A stretch of DNA of 51,831 nucleotides from Hydrogenophaga sp. A37 (GTDB lineage: Bacteria; Pseudomonadota; Gammaproteobacteria; Burkholderiales; Burkholderiaceae_C). The stretch covers positions 1 to 51,831 of the forward strand of contig NZ_MUNZ01000052.1 of NCBI RefSeq assembly GCF_002001205.1, read 5' to 3'. This document shows positions 41,961 to 51,259 of this stretch, piece by piece; position 1 is the stretch's first letter, and each line of letters opens with the position of its first letter. The notes beneath the pieces are model-generated. The model searched no databases and was not told the origin of the DNA. It saw only the letters and a list, made by a program, of their open reading frames with translations. The position numbers and the translations under genes were made by a program.

Positions 41961-43220
41961 CTATTGCAAACTTGCTGCTTGTTTGGCGAATTCAATCGCC
42001 CGCGTCGCAATGTTCTCTGCCTTGGCAAGGTTGACCGGAGTTTTGAGCATCATGAGCGCCCGAGTGCAGTCGATCAGGGACTCCTTCGCGAGGATGTAAA
42101 GCAACTTTCGATCGGTGCGGCTGAGGGCCTGATCTTCCGCACCCTCTGCCGCGATCTTGCTCGAATCAATGAATAGTGAGATCGCCCGAGTGAGATCTGA
42201 GGACACCATGCCGTTCCTCTCTCGGAGCCTGATCTGTCCAAGAATCCGAAGATTTGTTGCGTACTCACGGCGCGCATTCGGATCCTTTGGATTCTGCTCG
42301 AACGACTTGGCTAGCCTGTCGTGATCAGAGCCGGCTTTATCTCTCGCCAAGCTGATGTTTCCAGACTTGAGGTACGCAAGCGAAAGCTTGTTCCCAATCT
42401 CGCCACTTAGCGCGCTGGGGACGAGGTTTGATGCGTACTCTAGTAGCGCAATGTAGTCTGCGGTCGGCTCCGGTGCTGCATGAAGGCTTTGGCTGTGTCT
42501 GTATAGCGCCACAGCGATTTTCTCCTTAATCGCTTCGTCCTCAATAAATCGTCGATCGAGTGATTGGATTATCTCGGCAGCACTCCTTTTCGTTTCGAGA
42601 ATTGAAGAAAGTAGATCGAGCCTACCCGCATTGTCTATGCTAGCAACGGAGACAGAGTATTGACCTCCACTGCAGGTGATGCGAGAAACACACCCAACAC
42701 GGGTAACTGCACCTCGAGGACCTGTATCGGCGATCTTTGCTTCGAAAGTTACTCCAGTGCCAAAGATTGCAAGCTTCGAGTCTGCTTCCTGACGCACTAC
42801 TGTGAACTCGATTTGTTGTGGGGAGCCAGGTTTGAAGGGTATAAAGGAGGCACCTGAAGCTTCCAGCTTGGGATCTCCCGTGAGTTCGGGCGAAACAACA
42901 GCGTCGCCACGCTCAGGGCGAACCACGGCAGGATACGCATCGGGGCCGTAGAAGTACGGGCGATCTCGCTTTTCGTACCAACAGTTCAGCCCCAGCCAGT
43001 TGCAGCGGCGATCCTCCCAATACTCATGATTGACATCAATCTGCCCTGATATGACGAGAAGGACTTTCTGTCCAGGGAAGAACTTCTGGCCAGCAAATAG
43101 CTCTGTGAACGAACCTACCTGGCCCTGAATGTTGGATTGAATTGCAGCTGATTGAGCCAGTGCATTCCAAGCCGATAGAGAAAATAGCAACGCCAGTGCT
43201 TTTCCCCGAATTGTATTCAT
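41961..43220 (-). CDS. Unknown secreted protein with beta-rich N-terminal and TPR-like C-terminal part
   Basis: 419 residues from ATG 43220, which has a GGAGAAG ribosome site 13 bases after the stop of the giant gene. A Sec signal, ALALLFSLSAWNALA, starts the protein. Residues about 25-190 are beta-rich with tryptophans and Cys (CNWLGLNCWYEKRDRPYFYG, then GPDAYPAVV), like a carbohydrate-binding sandwich, though I cannot place it in a family. From about 200 the protein is helical, with pairs such as ALLEYASNLVPSALSGEIGN and LSLAYLKSGNISLARDKAG that look like tetratricopeptide repeats. It is probably periplasmic or secreted and works with the giant protein encoded just before it. Confidence 0.75.
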   Translation of the reverse strand: MNTIRGKALALLFSLSAWNALAQSAAIQSNIQGQVGSFTELFAGQKFFPGQKVLLVISGQIDVNHEYWEDRRCNWLGLNCWYEKRDRPYFYGPDAYPAVVRPERGDAVVSPELTGDPKLEASGASFIPFKPGSPQQIEFTVVRQEADSKLAIFGTGVTFEAKIADTGPRGAVTRVGCVSRITCSGGQYSVSVASIDNAGRLDLLSSILETKRSAAEIIQSLDRRFIEDEAIKEKIAVALYRHSQSLHAAPEPTADYIALLEYASNLVPSALSGEIGNKLSLAYLKSGNISLARDKAGSDHDRLAKSFEQNPKDPNARREYATNLRILGQIRLRERNGMVSSDLTRAISLFIDSSKIAAEGAEDQALSRTDRKLLYILAKESLIDCTRALMMLKTPVNLAKAENIATRAIEFAKQAASLQ

Positions 43221-43233
43221 GTCTTCTCCACGT

Positions 43234-46200
43234 TTATTCGGCACGATGTCGCTTCAGGCATTCCTGTAGCTCAAGGCGCTGCTGCGAAATATGAGTACTG
43301 CGCTGATCCGCAGAGAATAGGCTAACGCCATCGAAATCCTGCCGCTGTTTAGTTGATGCGAAGCTCCGTCGGCCGAGGGTGGTCGTGGCCGCGTCCAACG
43401 AGTTTCTCTCGGCAGAGCAGTTGTTGTGAACCTTTATTCGTGCGCATTGCTGAAGGCGTTCGATCTCGCCCCGTTCGCCTTGTGAGATAACTGCTCCACG
43501 GACGGGCGATGGGGTGCGACCGGAGAAAAAGGCGAAAGTGGCGGCACTTGTGCCGCGTGTGCGTCGCTTTACCCCAGACACTCCTGGTTCTTGGCACTGT
43601 GAGTTGTCGTCTATCAGTTCAAGCGACGAAGTGTCTGCGTAAGCCCCTCCACCGATAAGCTCGGACACAAACTGTCGTTCGCTGGAGACGTTCGTGGGAT
43701 CCTGATAGAAGTACGCAAATCTGAGTACAACGTCCTGCGCGGACAAGTTCTCGCTGGTAGGCTCAAGCGCAATTGAGTATCTGCCATAGAGTCCGTAACC
43801 TTCGAGCGCTCGCGCAGAGGGGAGATTGCTCCCAGTAAAGAAGCTGTCGTATCTAGTCCTGAGCGCATTGAGGTCAAACTCAGAAACTGTGTTGAACGAC
43901 GATGTCGCTCTCGCCGCATATGTTTCGATCTGATATGTCAATGAAGCTGGTTCATCAGGCGTGCGCTTGATTCTGGGTATGTACGCGACACCGAGATGCC
44001 TTATCGAGATTGGTCCTGCAGCATAGAGATTCCCATCTGCCTTCTTCGCTGAGACTCGAATGTCAACTACACGCAGGTTTTCGAGTCCGAGAGGCACGAC
44101 CGACTGAATGGGCGAGAGAAACACATCGGCTTGAAATCTTCCGACAGGGCTCCTCTGCCATGTGCGAAACCTGCTGACCTCATCAGGAGGCAATAGATCT
44201 GTTGCGAGGCCTATGTTGCGCGTTGCGCCCACTTGGCCCAGTAGGCCATCACCCGGTTTGCAGCCTCGTCTCTGGCAGACATCCTTAGCCAGGCGCAGCA
44301 TTCGAGACCAATGCACGCGTAGCAGGTCGGGGTCCGTCCTAGTGCTCTCTCGGGACCGGTTCAGCCAGTCATAAAGGTGAATGTCGTTGTCAAGTGCATA
44401 GCGGACGTTCTGGGGATCGTTGCGAATTTCATCCTCGACAACTCCCTGCGCGGCTTCGCCTTGTGACCAAAGTGCAAAGGACCTGTCGAAGAGATCAAAC
44501 TCTTCACGCATCCGTTCGGCTAGGTAATAGGCCCAACCGCGTCTCAAGCCGATCTTCAGATCATCCGTGTTGGCCTCTTCGACACTCTTTTCCATCAAGG
44601 TCTGGTAGAGAGAGACTTGCTCTCTTGACGCATCCGCGAGCGCCTCCGCTCTCTCTTGATCCTTCTGGGCCAGGACAGCATCAAAGTACTTTTCGGTCAA
44701 GCGGTCCGACAACTCAACCTTCTCAGCCATCAGGCGGGCTGACTCATCCGCAAGACTGTCAAGAAGAGCCGCGTTTGCGCTCGCTGCGGCAAAGCTCTGG
44801 GCCAGCTGAAGCGCGACCCCCGCTCCTGGAAATGCGGCGTTCAGTGCAGCTGTCAGTGCGGCGTTGGCTGCTGGATCAAGGCCAGAATCGGTCGATTGGT
44901 CAGGCGACTGTGTAACTGGAGGACTTGCTGGAGCCTGCTCTGCCTTTGGCGTCGCCCCCTCTGTGCCCAGTATGGCGTCCTCCATGTAAGCACTGCCAAT
45001 TGCTCCGGACATGACTGCCTTCGAAACATCCGACTTCGCTGCCTCATTCGGAAGCACTCCCACCAAAGCGTCCCGCATGGAGGCGATGATGTTTGGCTCC
45101 CGCAAGATCGTGACTTGCGTCTTGAGCGAATCAAGTGGGAGGCTGGAGAGCACTACATCAGTTCTTGCGCTCGCTGAATCCAGGATCGCGTCGAGCATGC
45201 GAGTGCATTGAGCCAGGCTCTGTTCAACGGCGCCAGAGATGGGTTTGTCCACTACTACTTGCGATCTGAGTAACTCAACCTTCTGAGACAACCGGGTAGA
45301 CTCAAGAACGATACGATCCGCGCTTGCAAGCGCTACGCGGAGATCAGATGGCATGCCGCGCGCGAGCGCAAGCGCCAAAGCCTTGTCGTCAGCGACTTTG
45401 AGGTGGGCCCTAAGAAGAGCGCGCAGCTCAGGGGGTACTGACTTAACGAACTCTTCGGGGGCCGCAGTCATGATTGCGTGCAAGCCAAGATTCACGTCCT
45501 CAACGCGCTTCCCGGCCACGAGCAGATCTCGCTGAACCTCAGCGAAGATGCGATTGATCGCTGGTGTCGCTTCTCCCTCCAGCTTGATCGAGGCCTGCAG
45601 AGCTGGTCCAACCATCCGCCGAACCTGATCCGCAGATACTCCGCTGCGTTGAATCGCCAGGGCGACCTCACGCCGCACTAGTACCTCGTCAACCTTCAAT
45701 GACTTGGCAGTACGCTCCACAGCTCGTACCCATTCGACGCCCGCAATCTTGTCTCGAAGTCCGTTCTCCAACTCTGCGCGCTTTGCCGGAGGCAATCGCT
45801 CATATACGGCAGCACCAAGTCGTCTAATGTTCTCTGCGGTCGGATTTCGAACCACCTCAGCGGCTGACTCGAGGTCGCTGCGTAGCTCTTGAGCGTCTTC
45901 TAGGCGTGTCTTGGCTTCACGGTATAGATCAACGAACTTCGCCGACTCTCTAGACACGCCTGCGATTGCCTGAGAGATCTCCGAGTCCGGCGCTGCCAAT
46001 TCTGATGTGATGTAGGCAGAGGCAACGGCCTTGATGTCACCTTGCCTCAGACCTTCCACCACTGCCGGATCTATGCCGGAGGCGCTAACCACTGCTCGAG
46101 TGATGAGTGCACTTGCTTGTTTCTGCAGGCTTTCCTGCTGCGCCGCTAGTGCATCCATCCGCTGGGAGATCTGAGTCTGCGCCTGAGATATCGCACTTAA

Positions 46201-47364
46201 GCGACGAGATCCCATGTCGATGGTCTTGCGTTCCCGCTTCTCTAGCACTACGCCGCGCTCTTTGTCTGTTACGTAAGCCCTAAGCTTTCCATTCAGCTCC
46301 GCCAGCGCAGCCTTGGCTTTCAGAATCTCCTTGTCAGCATCAGCTTGATCTGAGCCTAGCGCGTCAATTTGTGTAATAACTCGATCGAACTCATTCACCA
46401 AGTCTTCCAGCGCAATCAAATGCCTTATCGGCACCCCGGGCGATTTCCCACGGTAGCCACCCCAGAAATCTATTCCTGCGCTGATCAAGAGCAAGCGGTA
46501 GTCGATGTCTGCGAGCAGAAGGCGTTGGGTTGCTCGGGTACTTGGGGCGAGTTCCTGAACCTGCACCCGACCTGCCTCGAGCGCAGTCAGGCGAGCAGCT
46601 TGGTACTTCTTCTTTGCCTCATCTCTCCGGTCCGAGCTTCTTCCCGCAGTGAGAAAGAGCTCGTCGGCCAGTGTCTTTTGGATCACTGCCTTCTCGATAT
46701 AGAGGTCGCTGACTGATACCTCGTCGTCACTGATCAGGGCGGTGCGTTGGTCTGATGGCGATGCTGCGCACGCTGTGATAGATCGGCCTGCACTGGCAGT
46801 GTCGAGGTCGACCGTAATACCAAGTCCAGGCGTCTTGTCGCTGCAGGTCGCCTTTGTACGGAAGTCGGGGCCGCCTCCGAGTTGGTAATCGATACTTACC
46901 GAGTACAAGTGACATGCATTTCGTCTGATTCCGACCCTCTCTTTGGACAGGCTGACGGGTGTGGTCGCTGAGAGGTCGACGCCTTCCGGCAGTGACTCTG
47001 GTTCACGCTCTCTTGACGTGTCGATCAATAGGTTCCCGACCTTGGAGTCGCGCGGCAAGCCGCCAGCAGTGAAGCGCAACTGATAGTGAACCGGAGTCGA
47101 GCTGCTATTCCGTACCCATACGTCGAAGGAAACAGTCGCTTGTCCGTCGGCGTTGATCTGACTGTGAGTTACGTTTCGGACGTCGATGGCTGGTTGGGCT
47201 GTGGATGCGAGTGCACCCAGCTCCTTCGGACACTTAGTTGTGCTCCTTCTGGGCGGCGGCACGTCGGGAGAAGAAGCCGGCGGGCTGGGCGGGGAGACTT
47301 GAGCCGTTGCAGCAGCCGATAGCGGCAGGAGCGCGGCAGCCATTACCCAAGTTCTTGCTTGCAT
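43234..47364 (-). CDS. Giant (1376-residue) exported helical protein of unknown family
   Basis: Start at ATG 47364 because GGAGGTCGG stands just upstream and a signal peptide MQARTWVMAAALLPLSAAAT follows. A Pro-rich linker comes next (SPPSPPASSPDVPPPRR), then a beta-sandwich-like domain (about 50-190, VSFDVWVRNSSSTPVHYQLRF). Residues about 220-1000 are almost all helical with heptad-like stretches (SQAQTQISQRMDALAAQQES; RLMAEKVELSDRLTEKYFDA). An Ala-rich hydrophobic segment lies near 828-875 (ANAALTAALNAAFPGAGVAL). The last 300 residues are beta-rich (LRVVDIRVSAKKADG; VLRFAYFYQD). No known domain can be named. Its size, central helices and hydrophobic patch recall surface or toxin-type machines, but that is inference. 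Confidence 0.8.
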   Translation of the reverse strand: MQARTWVMAAALLPLSAAATAQVSPPSPPASSPDVPPPRRSTTKCPKELGALASTAQPAIDVRNVTHSQINADGQATVSFDVWVRNSSSTPVHYQLRFTAGGLPRDSKVGNLLIDTSREREPESLPEGVDLSATTPVSLSKERVGIRRNACHLYSVSIDYQLGGGPDFRTKATCSDKTPGLGITVDLDTASAGRSITACAASPSDQRTALISDDEVSVSDLYIEKAVIQKTLADELFLTAGRSSDRRDEAKKKYQAARLTALEAGRVQVQELAPSTRATQRLLLADIDYRLLLISAGIDFWGGYRGKSPGVPIRHLIALEDLVNEFDRVITQIDALGSDQADADKEILKAKAALAELNGKLRAYVTDKERGVVLEKRERKTIDMGSRRLSAISQAQTQISQRMDALAAQQESLQKQASALITRAVVSASGIDPAVVEGLRQGDIKAVASAYITSELAAPDSEISQAIAGVSRESAKFVDLYREAKTRLEDAQELRSDLESAAEVVRNPTAENIRRLGAAVYERLPPAKRAELENGLRDKIAGVEWVRAVERTAKSLKVDEVLVRREVALAIQRSGVSADQVRRMVGPALQASIKLEGEATPAINRIFAEVQRDLLVAGKRVEDVNLGLHAIMTAAPEEFVKSVPPELRALLRAHLKVADDKALALALARGMPSDLRVALASADRIVLESTRLSQKVELLRSQVVVDKPISGAVEQSLAQCTRMLDAILDSASARTDVVLSSLPLDSLKTQVTILREPNIIASMRDALVGVLPNEAAKSDVSKAVMSGAIGSAYMEDAILGTEGATPKAEQAPASPPVTQSPDQSTDSGLDPAANAALTAALNAAFPGAGVALQLAQSFAAASANAALLDSLADESARLMAEKVELSDRLTEKYFDAVLAQKDQERAEALADASREQVSLYQTLMEKSVEEANTDDLKIGLRRGWAYYLAERMREEFDLFDRSFALWSQGEAAQGVVEDEIRNDPQNVRYALDNDIHLYDWLNRSRESTRTDPDLLRVHWSRMLRLAKDVCQRRGCKPGDGLLGQVGATRNIGLATDLLPPDEVSRFRTWQRSPVGRFQADVFLSPIQSVVPLGLENLRVVDIRVSAKKADGNLYAAGPISIRHLGVAYIPRIKRTPDEPASLTYQIETYAARATSSFNTVSEFDLNALRTRYDSFFTGSNLPSARALEGYGLYGRYSIALEPTSENLSAQDVVLRFAYFYQDPTNVSSERQFVSELIGGGAYADTSSLELIDDNSQCQEPGVSGVKRRTRGTSAATFAFFSGRTPSPVRGAVISQGERGEIERLQQCARIKVHNNCSAERNSLDAATTTLGRRSFASTKQRQDFDGVSLFSADQRSTHISQQRLELQECLKRHRAE

Positions 47365-47401
47365 GCGTCCGACCTCCATTGCCACGTAGGCGTTTTCAGC
47401 G

Positions 47402-47845
47402 TTACTGGAACCACCCAGTTCTTCTTCTGCCAAGAGATGTCATTTGCAGGGGCAGCCATCCTTGGTGAACCGCTTGCGCTCTTGGTTGCCCACCGGCGAT
47501 GTCAGATACGCTCACGTATAGCGGGCGACCCTGGAACTGCAGTTGACGCGAGCCGTCATTCCGGGCAACAACACTGTATCCAGCCCCTAGGCCTTCCCCC
47601 GTCGCTGCAACTGGCCGAAAGAAGCGTAGACACTCTTCATAGCAGCGAGATACCCCGGGTTTGTCTAGCACGTAGAAGTAGACCGGCAACTTTGATGTTG
47701 CTTCCACGACGTAACCGTCTGAGGTTGCGCGCAATCCGACAGGGGCCGAGGGGGCAGAGACGCAGCCAAGTAGCGCTACTGCAAAGGAGCAGGTCGCGGC
47801 GGAGCGGACAACGCAACAGAAAGCCCGTAATCGAATTGAGCTCAA
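47402..47845 (-). CDS. Lipoprotein with a PF03640-like secreted repeat
   Basis: 147 residues from TTG 47845, fixed by the ribosome site GGGAGG seven bases upstream. The lipobox ALLGC gives lipidated Cys28. The mature region follows the pattern of the lipoprotein-15/secreted-repeat family: VYFYVLDKPGVSRCYEECLRFFRPV and later FQGRPLYVSVSDIAGG (compare the family's LYxFxxD...CxxxC and GxPLYxFxxD). The role of that family is unknown. It is the first gene of the five-gene exported cassette, and its stop lies 37 bases before the giant gene. Confidence 0.78.
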   Translation of the reverse strand: MSSIRLRAFCCVVRSAATCSFAVALLGCVSAPSAPVGLRATSDGYVVEATSKLPVYFYVLDKPGVSRCYEECLRFFRPVAATGEGLGAGYSVVARNDGSRQLQFQGRPLYVSVSDIAGGQPRAQAVHQGWLPLQMTSLGRRRTGWFQ

Positions 47846-48547
47846 TTTAAACCTCCCACTCGTTTAATGCATTTCCTCGCTTCCTTTGCACCATACATTG
47901 TGAAATTTGCAAAGTTAGACGTTTCCCCGGGAAAACCCCGAAAGGTCAATAAAGAGGAATCTTTTCTTCTGACGTCTCCCCCTATCCGGTCACTTCTAAA
48001 CCGGAGTTGGGCGGCCTTCCAAGGCCCCGAGAGGGGCAAGGAGAAGCGTTGAAGAAGTCCCCTCAGCGAAGTGGAGTCAGGGTCCTTTTCTTTCCTTAGG
48101 GGAGGTCTGCACAACACCCTCCGAAACCGATGTTTATGAGTGGTTTCTGCAATGACGGGATTTCCTGCGTTTTGCAATGTGTTTAAAGGTCGAATTCGAT
48201 ACCTTTCACGACCCTTTTGGCCATTTTCGGGTCCGCTCATCCTTGTGCCATGTTCAAATTCCGCTTGTGCACCATCCACAAACTGCTCAGTGCAATCAGC
48301 ATCATCAGTTTGGCCGTGTTCTTGGCAAAGCGACTACAGGCCACATCTGCGAAGCAATCGCCGGACCCATACAGCTCTCCCGTCATCCTTGTTGAAGGCT
48401 AAATCGTTTCGGCTGCAACCAGCATTCCAACCAATGAGGCGAACCGGGAATGCAGTCAACCAATGGAGGTATGCTCGGGCGAGCGCCGCGTCCAGTCCCG
48501 AAAGTGCGACGAAATTTTGCGAAACTTGCATCAACGGAGGGTTTGAA
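47846..48547. promoter_or_regulatory. Divergent control region between secreted cassette and regulator
   Basis: 702 bases without a convincing gene. The part near 47880-47970 is AT-rich and must contain the cassette promoter. A 13-base perfect palindrome TTTCCC-C-GGGAAA sits at 47922-47934 and is an operator candidate. Small frames exist, e.g. 48250-48402 (+; MFKFRLCTIHKLLSAISIIS, one membrane-like helix), but they lack a ribosome site. The upstream region of the regulator is unusually long (about 400 bases). Confidence 0.5.
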
Positions 48548-50125
48548 ATGGGCGAACCGGTTCGGATCGGTGCAGCAACGGTCTTTTTTGGCACCGGGCG
48601 GGTCCGCGCGGGTGATGGTCGGGAAACGCTGCTGCGTCCCAAAACGATTGAGCTGCTTCGTGTGCTAACTGCCCAGCGGGACACAGTGATCACGAAAGAT
48701 GCCCTGTTCGCAGCGGTCTGGCCCGGTGTTTCGGTAGTGGAGGACAGCCTGGTTCAGTGTGTGAGCGAGATTCGTTCGGCGCTCGGTGCGACCGACCGGG
48801 ACAGGCTCCAGACCTTGCCAAAACGGGGCTATCGGCTGGCTTCAGAGCCTGACCAAGAGCCTCGGGCAATGAACACACTGGCGGGGGAAACTGAGGCCGT
48901 TGACAGCCTGCCGGCCTCGATTCTGGTACTGCCCTTTAAGGACCTCTCTGAATCTGTGAACCAAGGGCATTTCGCAGATGGCATGACCGAGGACATCATT
49001 GCTGAACTGAACCGCTGGCGCGAGGTGCATGCGGTCTCCCACAGTTTGGCAAACATCTCGAAGGGGCACGCCATCGATGTGCGGGCGGTGGCCGCTGAGA
49101 TGCGTGTGCGGTACGTGCTGGAGGGAACGGTGCGGCGAAGCGGCGACCGGGTGCGCATCACCGCACAACTGATCGATGGAAAGACCGCCACCAGCGTCTG
49201 GGCCGACCGGTTCGACGAAACCGGCGACGACGTTCTGGCGCTGCAGGATGCCGTGACCACGCGTCTGCTGCACAGCCTGATTGGCATCAATGGGGTGATC
49301 GTACGCAGCGAAATGCGGAAGGCCTGGCGCAAAACCGAGGGCGATCTCTGCGAGTACGACTACGCCATGCGCAGCCGGTATCACTTCTTTCGACGCACGC
49401 CACAAGACACTGCCCGAGCGATAGAGATCTGCCGTGAAGGGCTGCAAAAGCTTCCGAGGTCCGGGGTGTTGAAGATCATGCAAGGGTGGAACCACTTGCT
49501 GATGAATCAATACGGTGTTGTTAAAGCAAACGAAGCCTCTTCGTCCATGGAGGAGGCAGCGCGGCTGTTGGAGGAAGGGATGTCCGATCCGGCTCTGCCG
49601 GTGACTGCCAAAAGAACTGGCCTTTGGCTGCAGGCGCATGTTGAAGTGCACTACAAGCGCGATTACGGTGCCGCCAGACGCCATGCGTTTGCCGGGGTCG
49701 AGGCGTATCCCAACGACACGGATGGTCTGTTCTTGTTGGCCAAAGTGATCCTCTATGCGGGCGAATGGAAGACGGCGCGCCAGTGGCTTAACGCCGCACT
49801 GGCCCGTGATCGCAATCCGAAAGACTACAAACTGGCCATGGTTGTTGTGCTGGACTATCTGGAAGGTCGATTCGAGGATGCCTTGGCGTATCGGGACCGG
49901 ATCACGAACCTGGAGTTCGCGACAGCACCAGAGCTCGCGGCCTCCCTGGTTGCTTTGGGCAGAGTGGCCGATGCGCGAACCATGATGGAGAGGTTTCGCC
50001 GCGATGCACCCTGGTTCACTCAGGCGGACTTGCGTACATCGAGGCCCTATCAGGATGCATCGGTACTGGACACGATGCTGGAGCGCCTGGCCCAGGCCGG
50101 ATGGCCGCCGAAAGGGCAGCCATGA
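48548..50125 (+). CDS. CadC-like winged-helix regulator with TolB-like and TPR-type domains
   Basis: 525 residues from ATG 48548, chosen because GGAGGG precedes it and the winged-helix domain starts at once; the frame is open further upstream without family sequence. Residues 1-100 form an OmpR/CadC-type DNA-binding domain (LRPKTIELLRVLTAQRDTVI, WPGVSVVEDSLVQCVSEIR, TLPKRGYRL). Residues about 115-240 match the TolB-like module found in adenylate-cyclase-type proteins (SILVLPFKDLSE, FADGMTEDIIAELNRW, YVLEGTVRRSGDRVRITAQL, VWADRFD). The rest is TPR-like helices. No membrane helix was seen. It is divergent from the exported cassette and is its obvious candidate regulator. Confidence 0.88.
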   Translation: MGEPVRIGAATVFFGTGRVRAGDGRETLLRPKTIELLRVLTAQRDTVITKDALFAAVWPGVSVVEDSLVQCVSEIRSALGATDRDRLQTLPKRGYRLASEPDQEPRAMNTLAGETEAVDSLPASILVLPFKDLSESVNQGHFADGMTEDIIAELNRWREVHAVSHSLANISKGHAIDVRAVAAEMRVRYVLEGTVRRSGDRVRITAQLIDGKTATSVWADRFDETGDDVLALQDAVTTRLLHSLIGINGVIVRSEMRKAWRKTEGDLCEYDYAMRSRYHFFRRTPQDTARAIEICREGLQKLPRSGVLKIMQGWNHLLMNQYGVVKANEASSSMEEAARLLEEGMSDPALPVTAKRTGLWLQAHVEVHYKRDYGAARRHAFAGVEAYPNDTDGLFLLAKVILYAGEWKTARQWLNAALARDRNPKDYKLAMVVVLDYLEGRFEDALAYRDRITNLEFATAPELAASLVALGRVADARTMMERFRRDAPWFTQADLRTSRPYQDASVLDTMLERLAQAGWPPKGQP

Positions 50126-50159
50126 GCCCCCTGCGCGGACAAGGCGGCCACCGGCACCA

Positions 50160-50375
50160 GTGACTTTTGGTCAGAGAGTTTCGGTGCTCTTCAGCGCCGT
50201 AGTCTCGATTTCGATCTTCGTGCCCGGATCGGCCAGCCCGGCAGAGATCATCAAGACAGGCCAGTGCAAGACCTCAATTGGCATGCCGCAGACTTGCCAG
50301 AACCAGATGCCGAGGTCCCAATGTGCCAAGTGGAAGTGTTACAAATCACTTGAACCGAGATGGCGTCCATCATAA
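50160..50375 (+). CDS. Possible small Cys-rich exported protein
   Basis: 71 residues if GTG 50160 is used (GTG 50184 is another option). It reads as a signal peptide (VLFSAVVSISIFVPGSASPA) followed by a short mature part with four cysteines spaced CKTSIGMPQTC and CAKWKC. No strong ribosome site supports the start, and the length is small, so it could be chance. It lies 34 bases after the regulator stop. Confidence 0.4.
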   Translation: MTFGQRVSVLFSAVVSISIFVPGSASPAEIIKTGQCKTSIGMPQTCQNQMPRSQCAKWKCYKSLEPRWRPS

Positions 50376-50722
50376 AAATCACGACTGTTTGAGGAATACC
50401 TGCGTCCCGTCGTACCGCCGTCGGGCTCTGCGGGCTTCGCGCCGCGCCCCGTGCCGGGTCGCGGCCATGCGGCTTCGATCCCTGACGCACTCCGGCCGAG
50501 GGCAGGCCCCCGGCCTGCGCGCTGCGCTTGCCCTCCTCACGCCTGCAGGTGTGGTGGGGCTGGCTTGCTGATCCCTTCATCCTTGCACACCGTTCTCGCC
50601 GTCAAGGTCTGCGCGCCCTGTGGGCGCTGGCGGCCATTCGGCCGTCTTCGAACCTGTGACAGCTGCGCTGCGGCGTGCCGGTTCCGGTCTCGGGCAATCC
50701 CGCCCGATCACCGGAGTTGGTC
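50376..50722. other. Gene-free GC-rich leader before radC
   Basis: 347 bases. I see no credible gene; the frames that exist are low-complexity Arg/Ala/Pro. GC-rich sequence of this sort commonly precedes radC in integrative elements. A ribosome site GGAG stands just before 50723. Confidence 0.4.
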
Positions 50723-51259
50723 ATGCAGCACGATCTGTTTTCTTCCCTCGATTCCTTCCAGGCACTCTCGGTTGCCGCTTCCGCTTTGCTGGTGCGCGAT
50801 GTCGCGGGCCAGTACCGTCCGGCCGAGGCCGACGAGGTGCTGCTGGCGGCTCAGCAGTTGCTGGCCGCACAGGTGCGAGGCAGCGACCTGATGGATTCTC
50901 CTGCTGTGGTCAAGGACTTCCTGCGCGCCCGGCTGGGCAACCTGCCGCACGAGGTGTTTGCGGTGGTGCATCTGGATGCACAGAACCGCGTGCTGGACTA
51001 CGTCGAGATGTTCCGGGGCACGGTGAGTCAGACATCGGTTTACCCGCGCGAGGTGGTTCGCGATGCGCTGCTTCGGAACAGCTGCGCTCTGGTCCTGGTG
51101 CACAACCATCCCAGCGGCGCTGCCCGTCCATCGCGTGCCGACGAATATCTGACACAGACGCTCAAGCAGGCGGTGGCGCTGGTCGATGTGAGGGTGCTCG
51201 ACCACTTCATCGTGGCGGGCGACGCGGTCAATTCAATGGCCGAGCTTGGCCTCGTGTAA
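50723..51259 (+). CDS. radC: RadC family JAB-domain protein (integrative-element type)
   Basis: 178 residues from ATG 50723 with GGAG upstream. It has the JAB/MPN metalloprotease-like metal site VHNHPSGAARPSRADE (HxHPSG...SxxD) and the preceding EVFAVVHLDAQNRVLDY. The N-terminal HhH domain of chromosomal RadC is reduced to MQHDLFSSLDSFQALSVAAS plus helices; this short form is typical of genomic islands and ICEs. Its biochemical role is not settled. It supports the view that the right part of the window is a mobile element. Confidence 0.93.
   Translation: MQHDLFSSLDSFQALSVAASALLVRDVAGQYRPAEADEVLLAAQQLLAAQVRGSDLMDSPAVVKDFLRARLGNLPHEVFAVVHLDAQNRVLDYVEMFRGTVSQTSVYPREVVRDALLRNSCALVLVHNHPSGAARPSRADEYLTQTLKQAVALVDVRVLDHFIVAGDAVNSMAELGLV

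Noticed and set aside
47842..48279. 145-residue minus-strand frame upstream of the lipoprotein gene
   Set aside because: No ribosome site, no signal or domain, and it fills what must be the cassette promoter region.
48250..48402. 50-residue frame with one membrane-like helix upstream of the regulator
   Set aside because: No ribosome site; kept only as a note inside the intergenic entry.
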